Part shown: piece after piece, positions 55,701 through 64,000 of the stretch
How the letters are laid out: each line of letters begins with the position of its first letter
Numbering within the stretch: the first letter of the stretch is position 1
Assembly (NCBI RefSeq): GCF_000186865.1
Contig: NW_008705568.1
Coordinates: forward strand, 1,273,168-1,337,167
From: Aureococcus anophagefferens
Lineage: Eukaryota; Sar; Pelagophyceae; Pelagomonadales; Pelagomonadaceae
Reading direction: 5' to 3'
Length of the DNA stretch: 64,000 bases
Notes under the pieces: generated by a model
The model's database searches: none
The model's input: only the letters and a program-made list of their open reading frames with translations
Told to the model about the DNA's origin: nothing
Made by a program: the position numbers and the translations under genes

Positions 55701-58038
55701 CGAAGATAGAAATCCGGGTGCTGAGCAGCAACAGGGTCAGTTTCTGTCGGAGAGTCAGTGGTTCCGTGGGGTCCCAAACCGACGTGACGTCCCACGTGAC
55801 AGATTCATTGGACCGCTCCGCGCCCGTGTAGAGCGCGGTCGCCGTCCGTTTTGATTTCCTCCGCGGCGGCGCCTTGTCGCCGCCCCAGGCGGTAGGGAGC
55901 CAGGCGCCGTAAAGGCGTTTCAGCTCCTTGTCGATCTTGGCCTCGTCGGCCTTGGACGCGTCGGCCATCGTCGCGTCGCCGCCGCTGCTCTGGTCGCCGG
56001 ACCCGCCGCCGTCGTTGCCGCCGGAGTTGCCGCCGTTGGACCCGTCGCCGCCCTCGTCGCCCTGGTCGCCGGGCTCCTCCTCCTGGTCGCCCTTCTGCAG
56101 GTTCTTGCCGCCCTTGGCCTTGCCGGCCTTGCCGGCCTTGGCCTTCGCGGGCCCCTTCTTCGCGGGCCCCTTCTTGCCCTTCGTCAAGAAGGCGATCAAC
56201 TCGTAGCCCGCGCCGCCGCAGCGCGTGCCGTCGACGCCCTCGCCCCGGTCGCCGGCGACGAGGCCCTCGTCGCGCGGCGCGGCCGCGTCGCCGTAGCCAC
56301 CCGCGCCCTTCGAGGACGCGCAGTCGTTCGCGCAGCCGCCGCCGCCGTCGCTTCGCCCCTCGCCGTCGACGCCCGCGCCGCCGCAGCTCGTGCCGTCGAC
56401 GCCCTCGCCCCGGTCGCCGGCGACGATGCCCTCGTCGCGCGGCGCGGCCGCGTCGCCGTAGCCGCCCGCGCCCTTCGAGGACGCGCAGTCGTTCGCGCAG
56501 CCGCCGCCGCCGTCGCTTCGCCCCTCGCCGTCGACGCCCGCGCCGCCGCAGCTCGTGCCGTCGACGCCCTCGCCCCGGTCGCCGGCGACGATGCCCTCGT
56601 CGCGCGGCGCGGCCGCGTCGCCGTAGCCGCCCGCGCCCTTCGAGGACGCGCAGTCGTTCGCGCAGCCGCCGCCGCCGTCGCTTCGCCCCTCGCCGTCGAC
56701 GCCCGCGCCGCCGCAGCTCGTGCCGTCGACGCCCTCGCCCCGGTCGCCGGCGACGATGCCCTCGTCGCGCGGCGCGGCCGCGTCGCCGTAGCCGCCCGCG
56801 CCCTTCGAGGACGCGCAGTCGTTCGCGCAGCCGCCGCCGCCGTCGCTTCGCCCCTCGCCGTCGACGCCCGCGCCGCCGCAGCTCGTGCCGTCGACGCCCT
56901 CGCCCCGGTCGCCGGCGACGATGCCCTCGTCGCGCGGCGCGGCCGCGTCGCCGTAGCCGCCCGCGACGTTCGCGGACGAGAAGAGGGGGCGTTTGCGAGC
57001 CCGAGGCGGCCGGCGCCGCCGACCTCCTGCGCGAAGAGGAGCGCCGCAGGGAAAGCGGCGCGCGATCATGAACGCGCGCGCCCAGTACAGCTCCTCCTCC
57101 GTCAGCTCCGCGGCCTTGTTGGGCTTGCCGGCCTTGGCCTTCGCGGGCTTCTTCTTCTCGCCCTCCTCGCCGTCCGGCGCGGTCACGCAGACCGTCGTCG
57201 CCTTGCCGCCGCAGATGCCCATGCGCGCGAGCCGCGAGACTCCACGAGCCACACCGCGAAGTGCAGCGCGGGCTTTGCGGAGCAGGCTCTTCGGCTTCTC
57301 GACCGCGGCCATCGTCGCCGCCGCCGGAGTCGTCGCCGCGGGCGCCGCCGTGGGGACCGACGCCGTCGATGTCGACGCTGAAGGCGGCGCCGCGGGGCAC
57401 TCCGGCGCCGCGCGCTCGTCGCCGTCGTCCGTCTTCGGCTTCTCGAGCTTCGTGGCCTTCTTCGTCGTCGGCTTCTTTTTCTTCTTCGACTGGAGCGCCT
57501 TCGACGGCGTCGGCTTCTTCTTCGACGCGCCGTCGCCGGGCTGCTGCAGGGCCAGGGCCGAGGTCAGCTTCGCGGCGCGGTCGTCGCGGTCGACGTCCTC
57601 GTCCTCGTCCGTGTCGTCGTCGCCGAGGACCGCGAAGCGGCCGCGGCCGACGGCGTGCGCGGCGGCGCCGCCGGCGTCGTTCTTGGGGTGGCCCAGCCGC
57701 CGCCGCGCGACGCGGCCGCCGACGCGCGTCCACAGGGGCACGCGACGCCGGAGCACGACCCGCCGCTCGGATTCGAGCACCGCGGGCGCCTCGAAGTGGA
57801 GGGGCGTGAACTCGACGCTCCCGCAGAACTCGTCTTTCTCGGGGACCGCGGGGAGCAGGGTGAGGTCGAGCGGCGCGATCTTGAAGTCCGCGGGCTCGTC
57901 GCCGAGGAGCGGCGGCGAGCGCGACGTCGCTCGCTCGAGCGCGCGCTCGAACATTTGGGCCAGGCCCGACCGCCGGGCGCGCTCAAGCCGCACCCGCCCG
58001 ACGCGCAGTCGCAGGCGCCGCTGCATGACCGTGGCCAT
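52751..58038 (-). CDS. nucleotidyltransferase-like protein A with 165-bp repeats
   Basis: The 5' part (58038 to about 55190) and 3' part (54818 to 52751) lie in different frames, so at least one intron (or shift) lies at 54819-55190; its donor is unresolved. Order: about 360 basic and low-complexity residues, 4.6 copies of a 55-residue Gly/Asp repeat, a Lys-rich linker, then a polymerase-beta-type nucleotidyltransferase core (about 770-860) with GGSACW, SDFDMYM and FDIDVTY, which supply the three expected acidic residues. The C-terminal 690 residues are an unrecognised conserved region with FHLFLCTIREGDEIRGHFLL and LWRHRHFPGQ, ending in a basic and poly-Glu tail. The same architecture is found in the paralogue at 61284. 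Confidence 0.68.
54819..55190 (-). other. unresolved intron or frameshift region of gene A
   Basis: An acceptor is likely at TACGCGCAG/GCAAAACTGG (exon from 54818), which gives QNWNLIFKYL, aligned with GNWKTMMENL of the paralogue. The stretch contains two imperfect copies of about 40 bp (GTCGCGACG, then CTTCGATCGAG and GCCGCGTT) at about 54975-55015 and 55140-55182. Its 3' end vaguely resembles the introner body (TTTCACGGTGGGC), but no target duplication was found. Confidence 0.45.
56205..56968 (-). repeat. 165-bp in-frame tandem repeat, 4.6 copies
   Basis: Period 165 bp (the anchor GCCGCCCGCG recurs at 56461, 56626, 56791 and 56956, with a variant at 56296). It codes a 55-residue unit starting AGGYGDAAAPRDEG and containing DGGGGCANDCASSK. 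The central copies are almost identical in DNA sequence, implying recent expansion or gene conversion. The terminal copy is partial and diverged (CGGAG then YELIAF). Confidence 0.92.
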
Positions 58039-59429
58039 CGGCGCTTGGCGTACCTAAAAAAGCGCACGAAATTTCGCACTTTCAGAGTGCCCGAGGGGGG
58101 GCTTTGGAGGAGGCTCAGAGCACCAAATTTCGCTCGGCGCGCGCGAGGGGCGTGTGGGATGCACATGCGCGAAGGCGGAGGCGAAAAAGAACTGACCTTT
58201 TTGATGCGGCGGGGCATATTTGGAGGGATCGCAACTCTGGGCGCCAACTCTTTGATAAAAAAAAGGCAAATCGGCGATTTGAGGAGCAGGGGGGCACAAG
58301 TCGCATTCGGCGCCGCCCGGGGAAGTATCGTGGACCCGGCGGGGAGCTTCGGGGGACCTCAGCCCGAGGTCGAGGCCCGCCAGCTGTCCGGGTCACCAAG
58401 GGGCGGAGTCGGGTCACGGGCGACCCGCGGCCTCTTCGGGCGCCACATGCCGCGGGTCGCGATGATAAACGCCATCCGGAGGTACAGTAGGGACCCCTCC
58501 GAGGCCCCGGGGGACCCGAGCCCCCCCGGCTTCGATGTTCGGCGACGACGCGACGCGCGGCACTCGCAGCCGTAGGAGTTGCGCGTGGCCTCGCGGAGGT
58601 GTCGATGACAGCGCGGCGCAGGGCGCCCTCGGGGGCTTCGATTAGTCATGTCGTCCTGCGGAGGATCATTTGCACGCCAGTTGTTGCCCCGTCGAGCGGT
58701 CCGCGCGCCGGCCGTCCGCGACGCTCGAAGTCGTACGGCGTGTCCGTGAAGCTCCAGAGCAGCCATCAAACCGTTGAAGACGGACCCAAAAGGAACGATG
58801 GCGCTCTCGACGGGAAGAGCCACCGCGCGCAGGGCGAGCCCTCGCGGCGACGGCCCCGCTCGGGAGCGCCGCCGCGCAGGGGCGAGCCACCCGCAGCGAC
58901 GGCCCCCGTCGGTGGTGCAGCGCCACGGCGCACCACGGCGCGCCTCGGTCACGACCTGAAGGTGGCACGGTCAACTGCCCGTCAAAATCGTGCTCGATTA
59001 GTCGTGTACACAAGGTTGAAGTGGCCCTTGATTCGACTCTCGGGGTGAAGTCGGGCGATCCGCTCTCCAACGATCGATTCCGGCGTCCATTTCGAGTCGC
59101 AAGCGCTGGTTCTCTCGAGCGTGCCCACGGAGGACGCACAAGGGCTTTGAGTGATCGGTGCTCGCTCGTGGTCAAGGGCGTGTCCGGAACCGCTGCTGTG
59201 TAGACTCTCGCTGAATCGCCGGGTGTTTCCGCGCTGCGCCGACAGTAGCAAGCGTCGGGCGGAGACCCGCGCTGGCCGGCGCTCCAGACGCGAGGACGCG
59301 TTGGATTGCCGGCCGGAAGCGCGCGGGCCGTCCGTATCCGCTGCCGTCGCGCTCGTCCAAAAACGAACGGCGAAGTCGCTCGGACGACGTATGGAGCCAG
59401 TTTGAAGTCCGAAGTACGAAGTCTGCGAA
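58039..59429. other. gene-free stretch between the two modules
   Basis: 1.4 kb with lower and irregular GC. Open frames on both strands lack steady codon bias and no domain was recognised. 58060-58300 is AT-richer and probably holds the promoter of gene A. The remainder is 3' flank of the second surface gene, and small exons cannot be excluded. Confidence 0.5.
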
Positions 59430-60814
59430 TCAAAAAGCGGACGCGGGGCGGCCGTCGAAGCCCTGGTCGACGTCGTGCCGCCGCAGCAACAGTAGGGCAT
59501 CGCCACTCCTCGGGATATCCTGCGGAACTTCGACGCAAAGACACACGTTTTGTTCGGACTCTCGGGCCAGACCAGACGGACTCGCACTCGGCGTATTCGT
59601 CGGCAGGAAGCTCGGCGCGGCCGTCGGGGCGTGCGTGGGAACCTACCGAAATGAGTCAACGCTGCGTCAGTGAGATGCGCTACGCTCACCGATGCGGGTA
59701 TGCGGGTAGGACCCGGCGACGGGAACAAGCTAGGATAGCTTGTGGGAGCCGCTTTCGGCTCGGCCGTCGGACACGCAGACGGACTCGCCGACGGACTCGA
59801 CGACGGAGCACCGCTGGGCTCGGCGGTCGTCGGCGAGCGCGTCGGCGCCGGCGTGTGGCTCACCTCAAAGTCCGCGGAATCGCCGACTTCCGGAGCGTTC
59901 TCGCAGACGACATCGAGCGTGTAATCGTCGACCTGCGCCGCGTCCGCGACGTTGACCTCGCTGTCGCCGTCGTTGGCCACGCCCGTCTGCGTCGCGACGA
60001 CGTCGCCGTCGCGCAGCGCGACCGTCACCTGAACCGTCGCGCAGGCGTCGGCGCTGCCGCGGTACGTCCACGTCGTCTCGCACGCGAGGCCCGCGACGCA
60101 CGTCCAGCCCGTGCCGATGCTCTCGATCTGGATGAAGGTCGCGGTCGGCGCGCTGGAGGGCAGGGCGCTGGGGCTGCTCGACGGATGCGGGCTCGGCGCG
60201 CCGGAGGGCGTCGAGCTGGGGGACGAGGACGGCGCGGGCATCGGGTGGGCCGAGGGCGTCGCGGAGGGCGTCGCGCTCGGTGGCGAGGACGGCGCGGGCA
60301 TCGGGTGGGCCGAAGGCGTCGCGGAGGGAGTCGCCGAAGGCGGTAGAGACGGCGCACCGGTTGGGTGCGCGGATGGACGCGAGCTGGGGAGCGTGGTGGG
60401 ACAACCAGAAGGCGCGCTCGAAGGGATTCCGCTCGGTGCCGCCGTCGTAGGCGTCTCCGTGGGCGCCGAGCTGGGCGTGGCGGACGGCTCGGGCATCGGC
60501 GCGGCGGACGGGGGCGAAGTCGGCGCGGCCGAGGGACAGGCGCTGGGTGCTGCCGTCGTTGGCGTTTCCGTAGGAGCGCTGAATGGCTGCGCGCTGGGCG
60601 CGCTCGACGGCGCGCCGCTCGGCGTTGCTGACGGAATCGACGACGGCGCCGCCGACGGCGCGGGCAGCGGTTGGACGGTGGGAAGCGGCACCGGCTCGGC
60701 CGACGGCGGCGACGTCGGCGCGTAGGACGGTTTGCTCGACGGGTTTGTTGTCGGCGTGTAAGATGGCGATGACGTCGGCGCGTAAGAGGGCGCGCCTACG
60801 ATATCGAGGGTCAT
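59430..60814 (-). CDS. PSAPS-rich surface protein, paralogue of the giant gene's N-terminus
   Basis: Exons complement(join(59430..59642,59690..60814)), 445 residues. The start MTLDIVGAPSYAP is followed by more than 200 residues of Pro/Ser/Ala/Thr repeats with duplicated blocks (SATPSATPSAHPMPAPSS twice). A Cys-containing beta module follows (ESIGTGWTCVAGLACETTWTY, VTVALRDGDVVATQTGV, LDVVCENAPEVGDSADFEV), then more linker. After the intron it reads IPAS-VPTHAPTAAPSFL, matching IPASVPTHAPTPSPSAL of the giant gene. The final 45 residues lose the composition, so the 3' end is doubtful. No signal peptide is visible, so an upstream exon may be missing. Confidence 0.6.
59643..59689 (-). other. 47-bp GT-AG intron
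   Basis: On the minus strand it runs from GTGAGCG (good donor consensus) to TTTCGGTAG, phase 0. Skipping it keeps the Pro/Ser/Thr repeat going; reading through loses the composition at once. Short introns of this size are usual for compact protist genomes. Confidence 0.65.
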
Positions 60815-60909
60815 GACTGCGCGTGCTTCCGGCGGGAGTGAGGTCGCGTGTCATTACATTAAAAACAAAAGGAGAAGAAATCCCGAGCGAGGGAGCCGCG
60901 TCCGCCGCT
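60799..60909 (-). repeat. 5' block shared by the two surface genes, copy B
   Basis: Counterpart of 52551-52660, with AATGTAATGACACGCG and CCCTCGATATCGTAGGCGCG on the minus strand. It contains the ATG at 60814 that is absent from copy A. Confidence 0.75.
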
Positions 60910-60914
60910 GCCGT

Positions 60915-61283
60915 CGTCGCGTTGTCGCCGCCGTCTAGGCTCGTCACCCGCCGACGGCTCCGGGCCGCGCCCCGCAGCCGTGGGCCTCGGCGATCGCGCA
61001 ACGTCGTCGGTCCCCGCCGACCGCTCCGTCGGTTGCCCGTGGATGGCTCCGGAGCAGCACGTTCGGAGCCGGAGCCGCGGTCCGGACTCTCGGAGCAGCG
61101 TTCCGGCCTCGGCCATCGCGGCTCGCGAGTCTAGACTAGTTATAGCTTGAACTAGTGGCCCAGGGATGCTAACAGGTGGCCCATGGATGCGGCGCGTCGA
61201 TGTCCGGGAGCGACGCTTCGACTCGGAGAAGCAACGGTCTGGATCGCGACGCTCTTCGAGGCGCGGCTTCGCGTGTCGCGACT
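60915..61283. other. intergenic, no gene seen
   Basis: Between the second surface gene and the 3' end of nucleotidyltransferase gene B. Mixed composition, including GGATGCTAACAGGTGGCCCA-like short direct repeats near 61155-61185 (GGCCCAGGGATGC / GGCCCATGGATGC). No domain recognised. Confidence 0.5.
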
Positions 61284-64000
61284 TCACGAGCCGCGTCTTT
61301 TGCCGGTGCCGCGCCGGCGGAAATCGGTGTACTCCAGGGGCGGCGGCGGCTCCGTCTTCGTTCGCTTCGGCGGCCGTGCTTTCGGTGGCGGCGACGCGCC
61401 TCGGCGGCGGCGCGGCGTCTCCACAGGCTCGGGCGCCGGCTCGGGAATCAGCGGGGGCGTGCCCACGAAGAAGCCGCTCTCGAGGATGCGCTTGACGAAC
61501 GTCGACTCGACGCCATCCTTCCTCGACTCGATGATTGCGGCAAGAGCCGCGTCCGCGACCAGCTTGTCGATGGCGCTTTGGTCGTCGGTCCGGGCGTCTT
61601 GGAGCGCGCTGGCGACGCGCTCCGCGAGCGAGAGGGCGACTAGCGGCGACTTCGTGTAACGTAAAAACGAGTTTGTGGCCTTCGGCGAGGTGTTCTTGAT
61701 GGCGTCGACGAAGGTCCCGGGAAACGCGGAGCCGAAGAGATAGTAGGCCGGTGGGTAGAAGTGATACACCACGTCTTTTGCGTTCTTCACATCGCGTTTA
61801 ACGATGTCGTCGCGTCTAACGACTTCGATCGTCCAGCCCGGCCCCAAACCGAAGTCGCGGCCGTCGTACGTCGACACGTGGCTGCGAGCCTTGTGGTTAT
61901 TCGACGTACCGACGTAGCGCGCCGACGTCCCGCCCGTCACGTAGGCATAGCGAGGGTGGTCGACGTGGGACTCGAAGAGCATCTGCGGTGAGATGGAGGC
62001 GTCCTCGTAGCCGCCGACGACGTAGGACTTGTCCCACGGCCGCGTCGATTCACGTAGGATCTTTGCAACATGTTGCTTCGCTTCGTCTCCCAATTGTAAG
62101 TAGCCCTCGCCGTCTTCTTTGACCGGTACGTAATACCCTTTATTCTTGATCTCCATCATGAATTCGAATAATTGGTGATCTTGGCCGAGGACCGTTTTTA
62201 ACCCAGGCAGCTCCAGCCCGGGGACGGACGCGAGCTTGATAGTACGCATACGGGGGTTCTGGAAGACCTCGCCCGTGTACGGGCATCGAAGCTTCTCTTG
62301 CCCTGGAAAGTATCGGTGCTTCCAAAGCATCGAAGTCGGCAGCAAGCAAAACCCAACGACGCGACCCTCGACGCGGACGTTGAGCAGGAACACGTCGAAG
62401 CTTTGCTCGTCGTAGTGCTTGCGCATGGGGAACGCGAGCCGATCACCACGGGGTGCGTTGGTAGATTTTTCTTGCATCTTCACTTCTAGGTCGTCGACCA
62501 GGATGAACGCGTCGATGATCTGGCATGGGAAATCCGTGATCTTGATGGCAATGTCGGTGACTTGCTGGAAAGCGCGGAAGTTTCCAGCCTCGTTTGACGT
62601 CATCATGTCCTCGTAGCACGTCTTCGTGGTCTCCCCGTCGACCCAGAGCGCCGCGAGCTTGGCCACGAGCTGCTCCTTCGTGATGCCCTCGGCGTCCCAG
62701 AGTGCCTTGCCCTCGTCGTGGTTCGGGTCGACGACGATCGCGACGGACGCGGGCATCGTACTGATGTACCAGGGGCCGTCCTCGATATCAGGCCGCTGCT
62801 GAGCGTGCCCAGTTGGCGTCATGCGGTCGAGGAGCTCCTGGCCCGTGCTGAAGAAGAGGAAACGGTCGAGCTCGTAGTCGTAGCGTACGTACGGGACGTG
62901 CGCGTAGGCCTCGACGTCACTCGGGTACAGCGAAAGCACCCTGGCGCCGCTCCAGAAGCACCGCTGCGTCTTGAACTGTACTCCAAGGGCGGCGCCGTCG
63001 AACCCGATGGCGGGCACGCGGCTGACGATCGTCGCCGCCTCGAAGTCGTCCTCGTGGACCAGCACCGCGTCCACGACATCGTCCTCGTCGAACCAGCGAG
63101 GGACGAGCCGGACGGGAGCGCCGGACCGGTCGCACTCGTCGGCGACCTCGGACATGACGAGGTTCTCCATCATCGTCTTCCAGTTCCCGAAGAAGCCCAT
63201 GCGCCCGGCGCCTGTGCGGGAATCAACCAGTGAGCCGCGACGTCGCGGTCGAAGATTCTCCAGCTCGGTCGAATCGAAGTCGATTTGACGAATTTTTCGA
63301 CGAGCGATCTTCCACCCCGACGAGTCCTCGACGGAGGACGAAAGATTCGCGTCGAGACCGCTCGAATGCGCCCACGGTGAAGTCGTGTTGACGTCGACGC
63401 GGCCCGGCGCCCGGGCAGGGCACCATCGTGTGCTTGATGAGGTATTCCTCCATGCCGTCAACGGCCCCCCTTGACAGCTGGCGTCCCCACACGACAGTCA
63501 GGCCTTGGTCGCGCTTCCGGCAGACTCGGTTGAGGACCGCGCGTCGGTTCCGGGGCTTCTCGAGCTGGGCCTCCGAGACGACGACCGTGGTCGTGCCCTG
63601 GGAGATCCGGTCCAGCGCCGGTGCGAGGTCGCCCACCTCCATGGCGTGGCGCTCGACGTCGGGGACCCACGAAAAGACAAGCCTTTTCTGAACCAAAGTG
63701 AGCTGCGTACAGTCCCCGTCCAGCCAACGGCTCAACTCGTGGCGGAACGCGGGCTCGTGGGCCACGCCGACCTCGAAGTCGCGGCCGCCGATCTTTACGA
63801 CGAGCGTGTAGAGCTTGGAGTTGTAGTACTTCGTGCGCACATCGAGGCCCGCGTCCTTGAAGACGCGCTGGACCGACGCGGCGGCTTTGTCTAGAGGTCG
63901 ACCGTACACGTGGACGTCGATGTCGCTGTTGCACTTTATCTTCTTGCGGTCCAGCGCGAAGTTGGCGGAGCTGCCGTAGACGTGGCCGTTGGCCACGAAA
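61284..64000 (-). CDS. nucleotidyltransferase-like protein B, 5' end outside window
   Basis: Exons complement(join(61284..63211,63411..>64000)), at least 838 residues; the frame is still open at the window edge. The first exon carries VYGSSANF, NSDIDVHVYG and DFEVGVAHEPAF, a polymerase-beta-type nucleotidyltransferase core in which the third acidic position is Gly (VGV, compared with IDV in gene A), so catalysis is doubtful. The C-terminal region matches gene A throughout: FDVFLLNVRVEGRVVGFCLLP, LWKHRYFPGQ, YAYVTGG, FGLGPGWTIEVV and HFYPPAYYLF. It has an added CPYTGEVF segment, and the tail is basic (RRRGASPPPKARPPKR). The introner joins MVPCPG to AGRMGFFGNW. Confidence 0.72.
63212..63402 (-). 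mobile_element. introner element 10, diverged CTGTG copy
   Basis: 191 bp, flanked by CCCGGCGC at 63204-63211 and 63403-63410 (exact; GCGCCGGG in gene sense). The 3' end in gene sense, GATTCCCGCACAG, is intact. The opposite end (CCGCGTCGACGTCAAC) has decayed, which is tolerated because the donor GC comes from the duplication. The intron 63410 down to 63212 is phase 1. The core is mutated (GTCGAAAAATTCGTCAAATC) but recognisable, in sense direction. Confidence 0.85.

Noticed and set aside
58640..58665. CCTGCGGAGGATCATT resembling the 3' end of 18S rRNA
   Set aside because: Only about 16 bases match, with one deletion; the bases upstream and downstream do not look like 18S or ITS, so it is taken as chance.
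58982..59429. C-terminal extension of the second surface gene through 58982
   Set aside because: Continuous only if the 47-bp intron is retained; composition changes abruptly from Pro/Ser/Thr to Arg/Ser-rich, while splicing keeps the repeat.
1..64000. tRNA and rRNA genes
   Set aside because: Looked for by eye; no convincing cloverleaf or rRNA segment was seen. A tRNA scan was not possible, so small RNAs could be missed.

Overview
The window is nuclear DNA of a small, gene-dense, very GC-rich eukaryote. The best fit is a heterokont (stramenopile) alga close to the pelagophyte Aureococcus. This is inferred from three things. Several N-termini look like heterokont bipartite plastid targeting signals (for example ASAFRP and VAFQA motifs). 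There is a plastid-type phytoene synthase. Ten copies of a short transposon behave as spliceosomal introns, which matches the introner elements published for Aureococcus anophagefferens. No database search was possible.

Left part (1-27 kb): about twenty mostly single-exon genes packed on alternating strands, often with only 5-60 bp between convergent or divergent neighbours. They include an F-box/beta-helix protein, a MazG/PRA-PH-like nucleotide pyrophosphohydrolase, a DnaJ zinc-finger protein without a J domain, a GT31 glycosyltransferase, clathrin light chain, PTEN, an SGNH/PC-esterase-like protein, an FCP1-like phosphatase, a PAP2 phosphatase, a PEP-synthase-like enzyme, a sulfotransferase, an EF-hand protein, an NAD-dependent epimerase, RTF2, a plastid-targeted UPF0301 protein and a SET-domain protein.

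Middle part (27.3-43.8 kb): a 1.3 kb patch of mobile-element debris (an 11-bp minisatellite bounded by inverted repeats, then a hAT transposase remnant). It is followed by a CRT-like transporter, a GT61 glycosyltransferase broken by a 392-base assembly gap, phytoene synthase, a FUN14/EF-hand protein, an RRM protein, an NDUFA9-like dehydrogenase, an exostosin-like glycosyltransferase, a SAP-like protein, a plastid Cpn10/20-like co-chaperonin, dihydrodipicolinate reductase, a two-domain SpoVS/Alba-like protein and a GH81 beta-1,3-glucanase with an apparent frameshift.

Right part (43.8-64 kb): everything lies on the minus strand as two tandem copies of a two-gene module. Each copy has a nucleotidyltransferase-like gene with a large unknown C-terminal region, followed by a Pro/Ser/Ala/Thr-rich putative cell-surface gene. 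The downstream surface gene is a REJ-like polytopic giant of about 2,690 residues. The two surface genes share about 110 bp of sequence around their 5' ends.

The ten introners share one core sequence and fall into two terminal-repeat subfamilies (CTGTGTGGAA and CTGGGCAGGA). Each is flanked by 8-bp target duplications and lies inside a coding exon. In every case the first target-duplication copy supplies the 5' splice site (GT four times, GC six times), the element's last bases supply the AG, and splicing restores the ancestral reading frame. Three copies sit antisense to their gene and still fit this rule, because both element ends read CTG...CAG.
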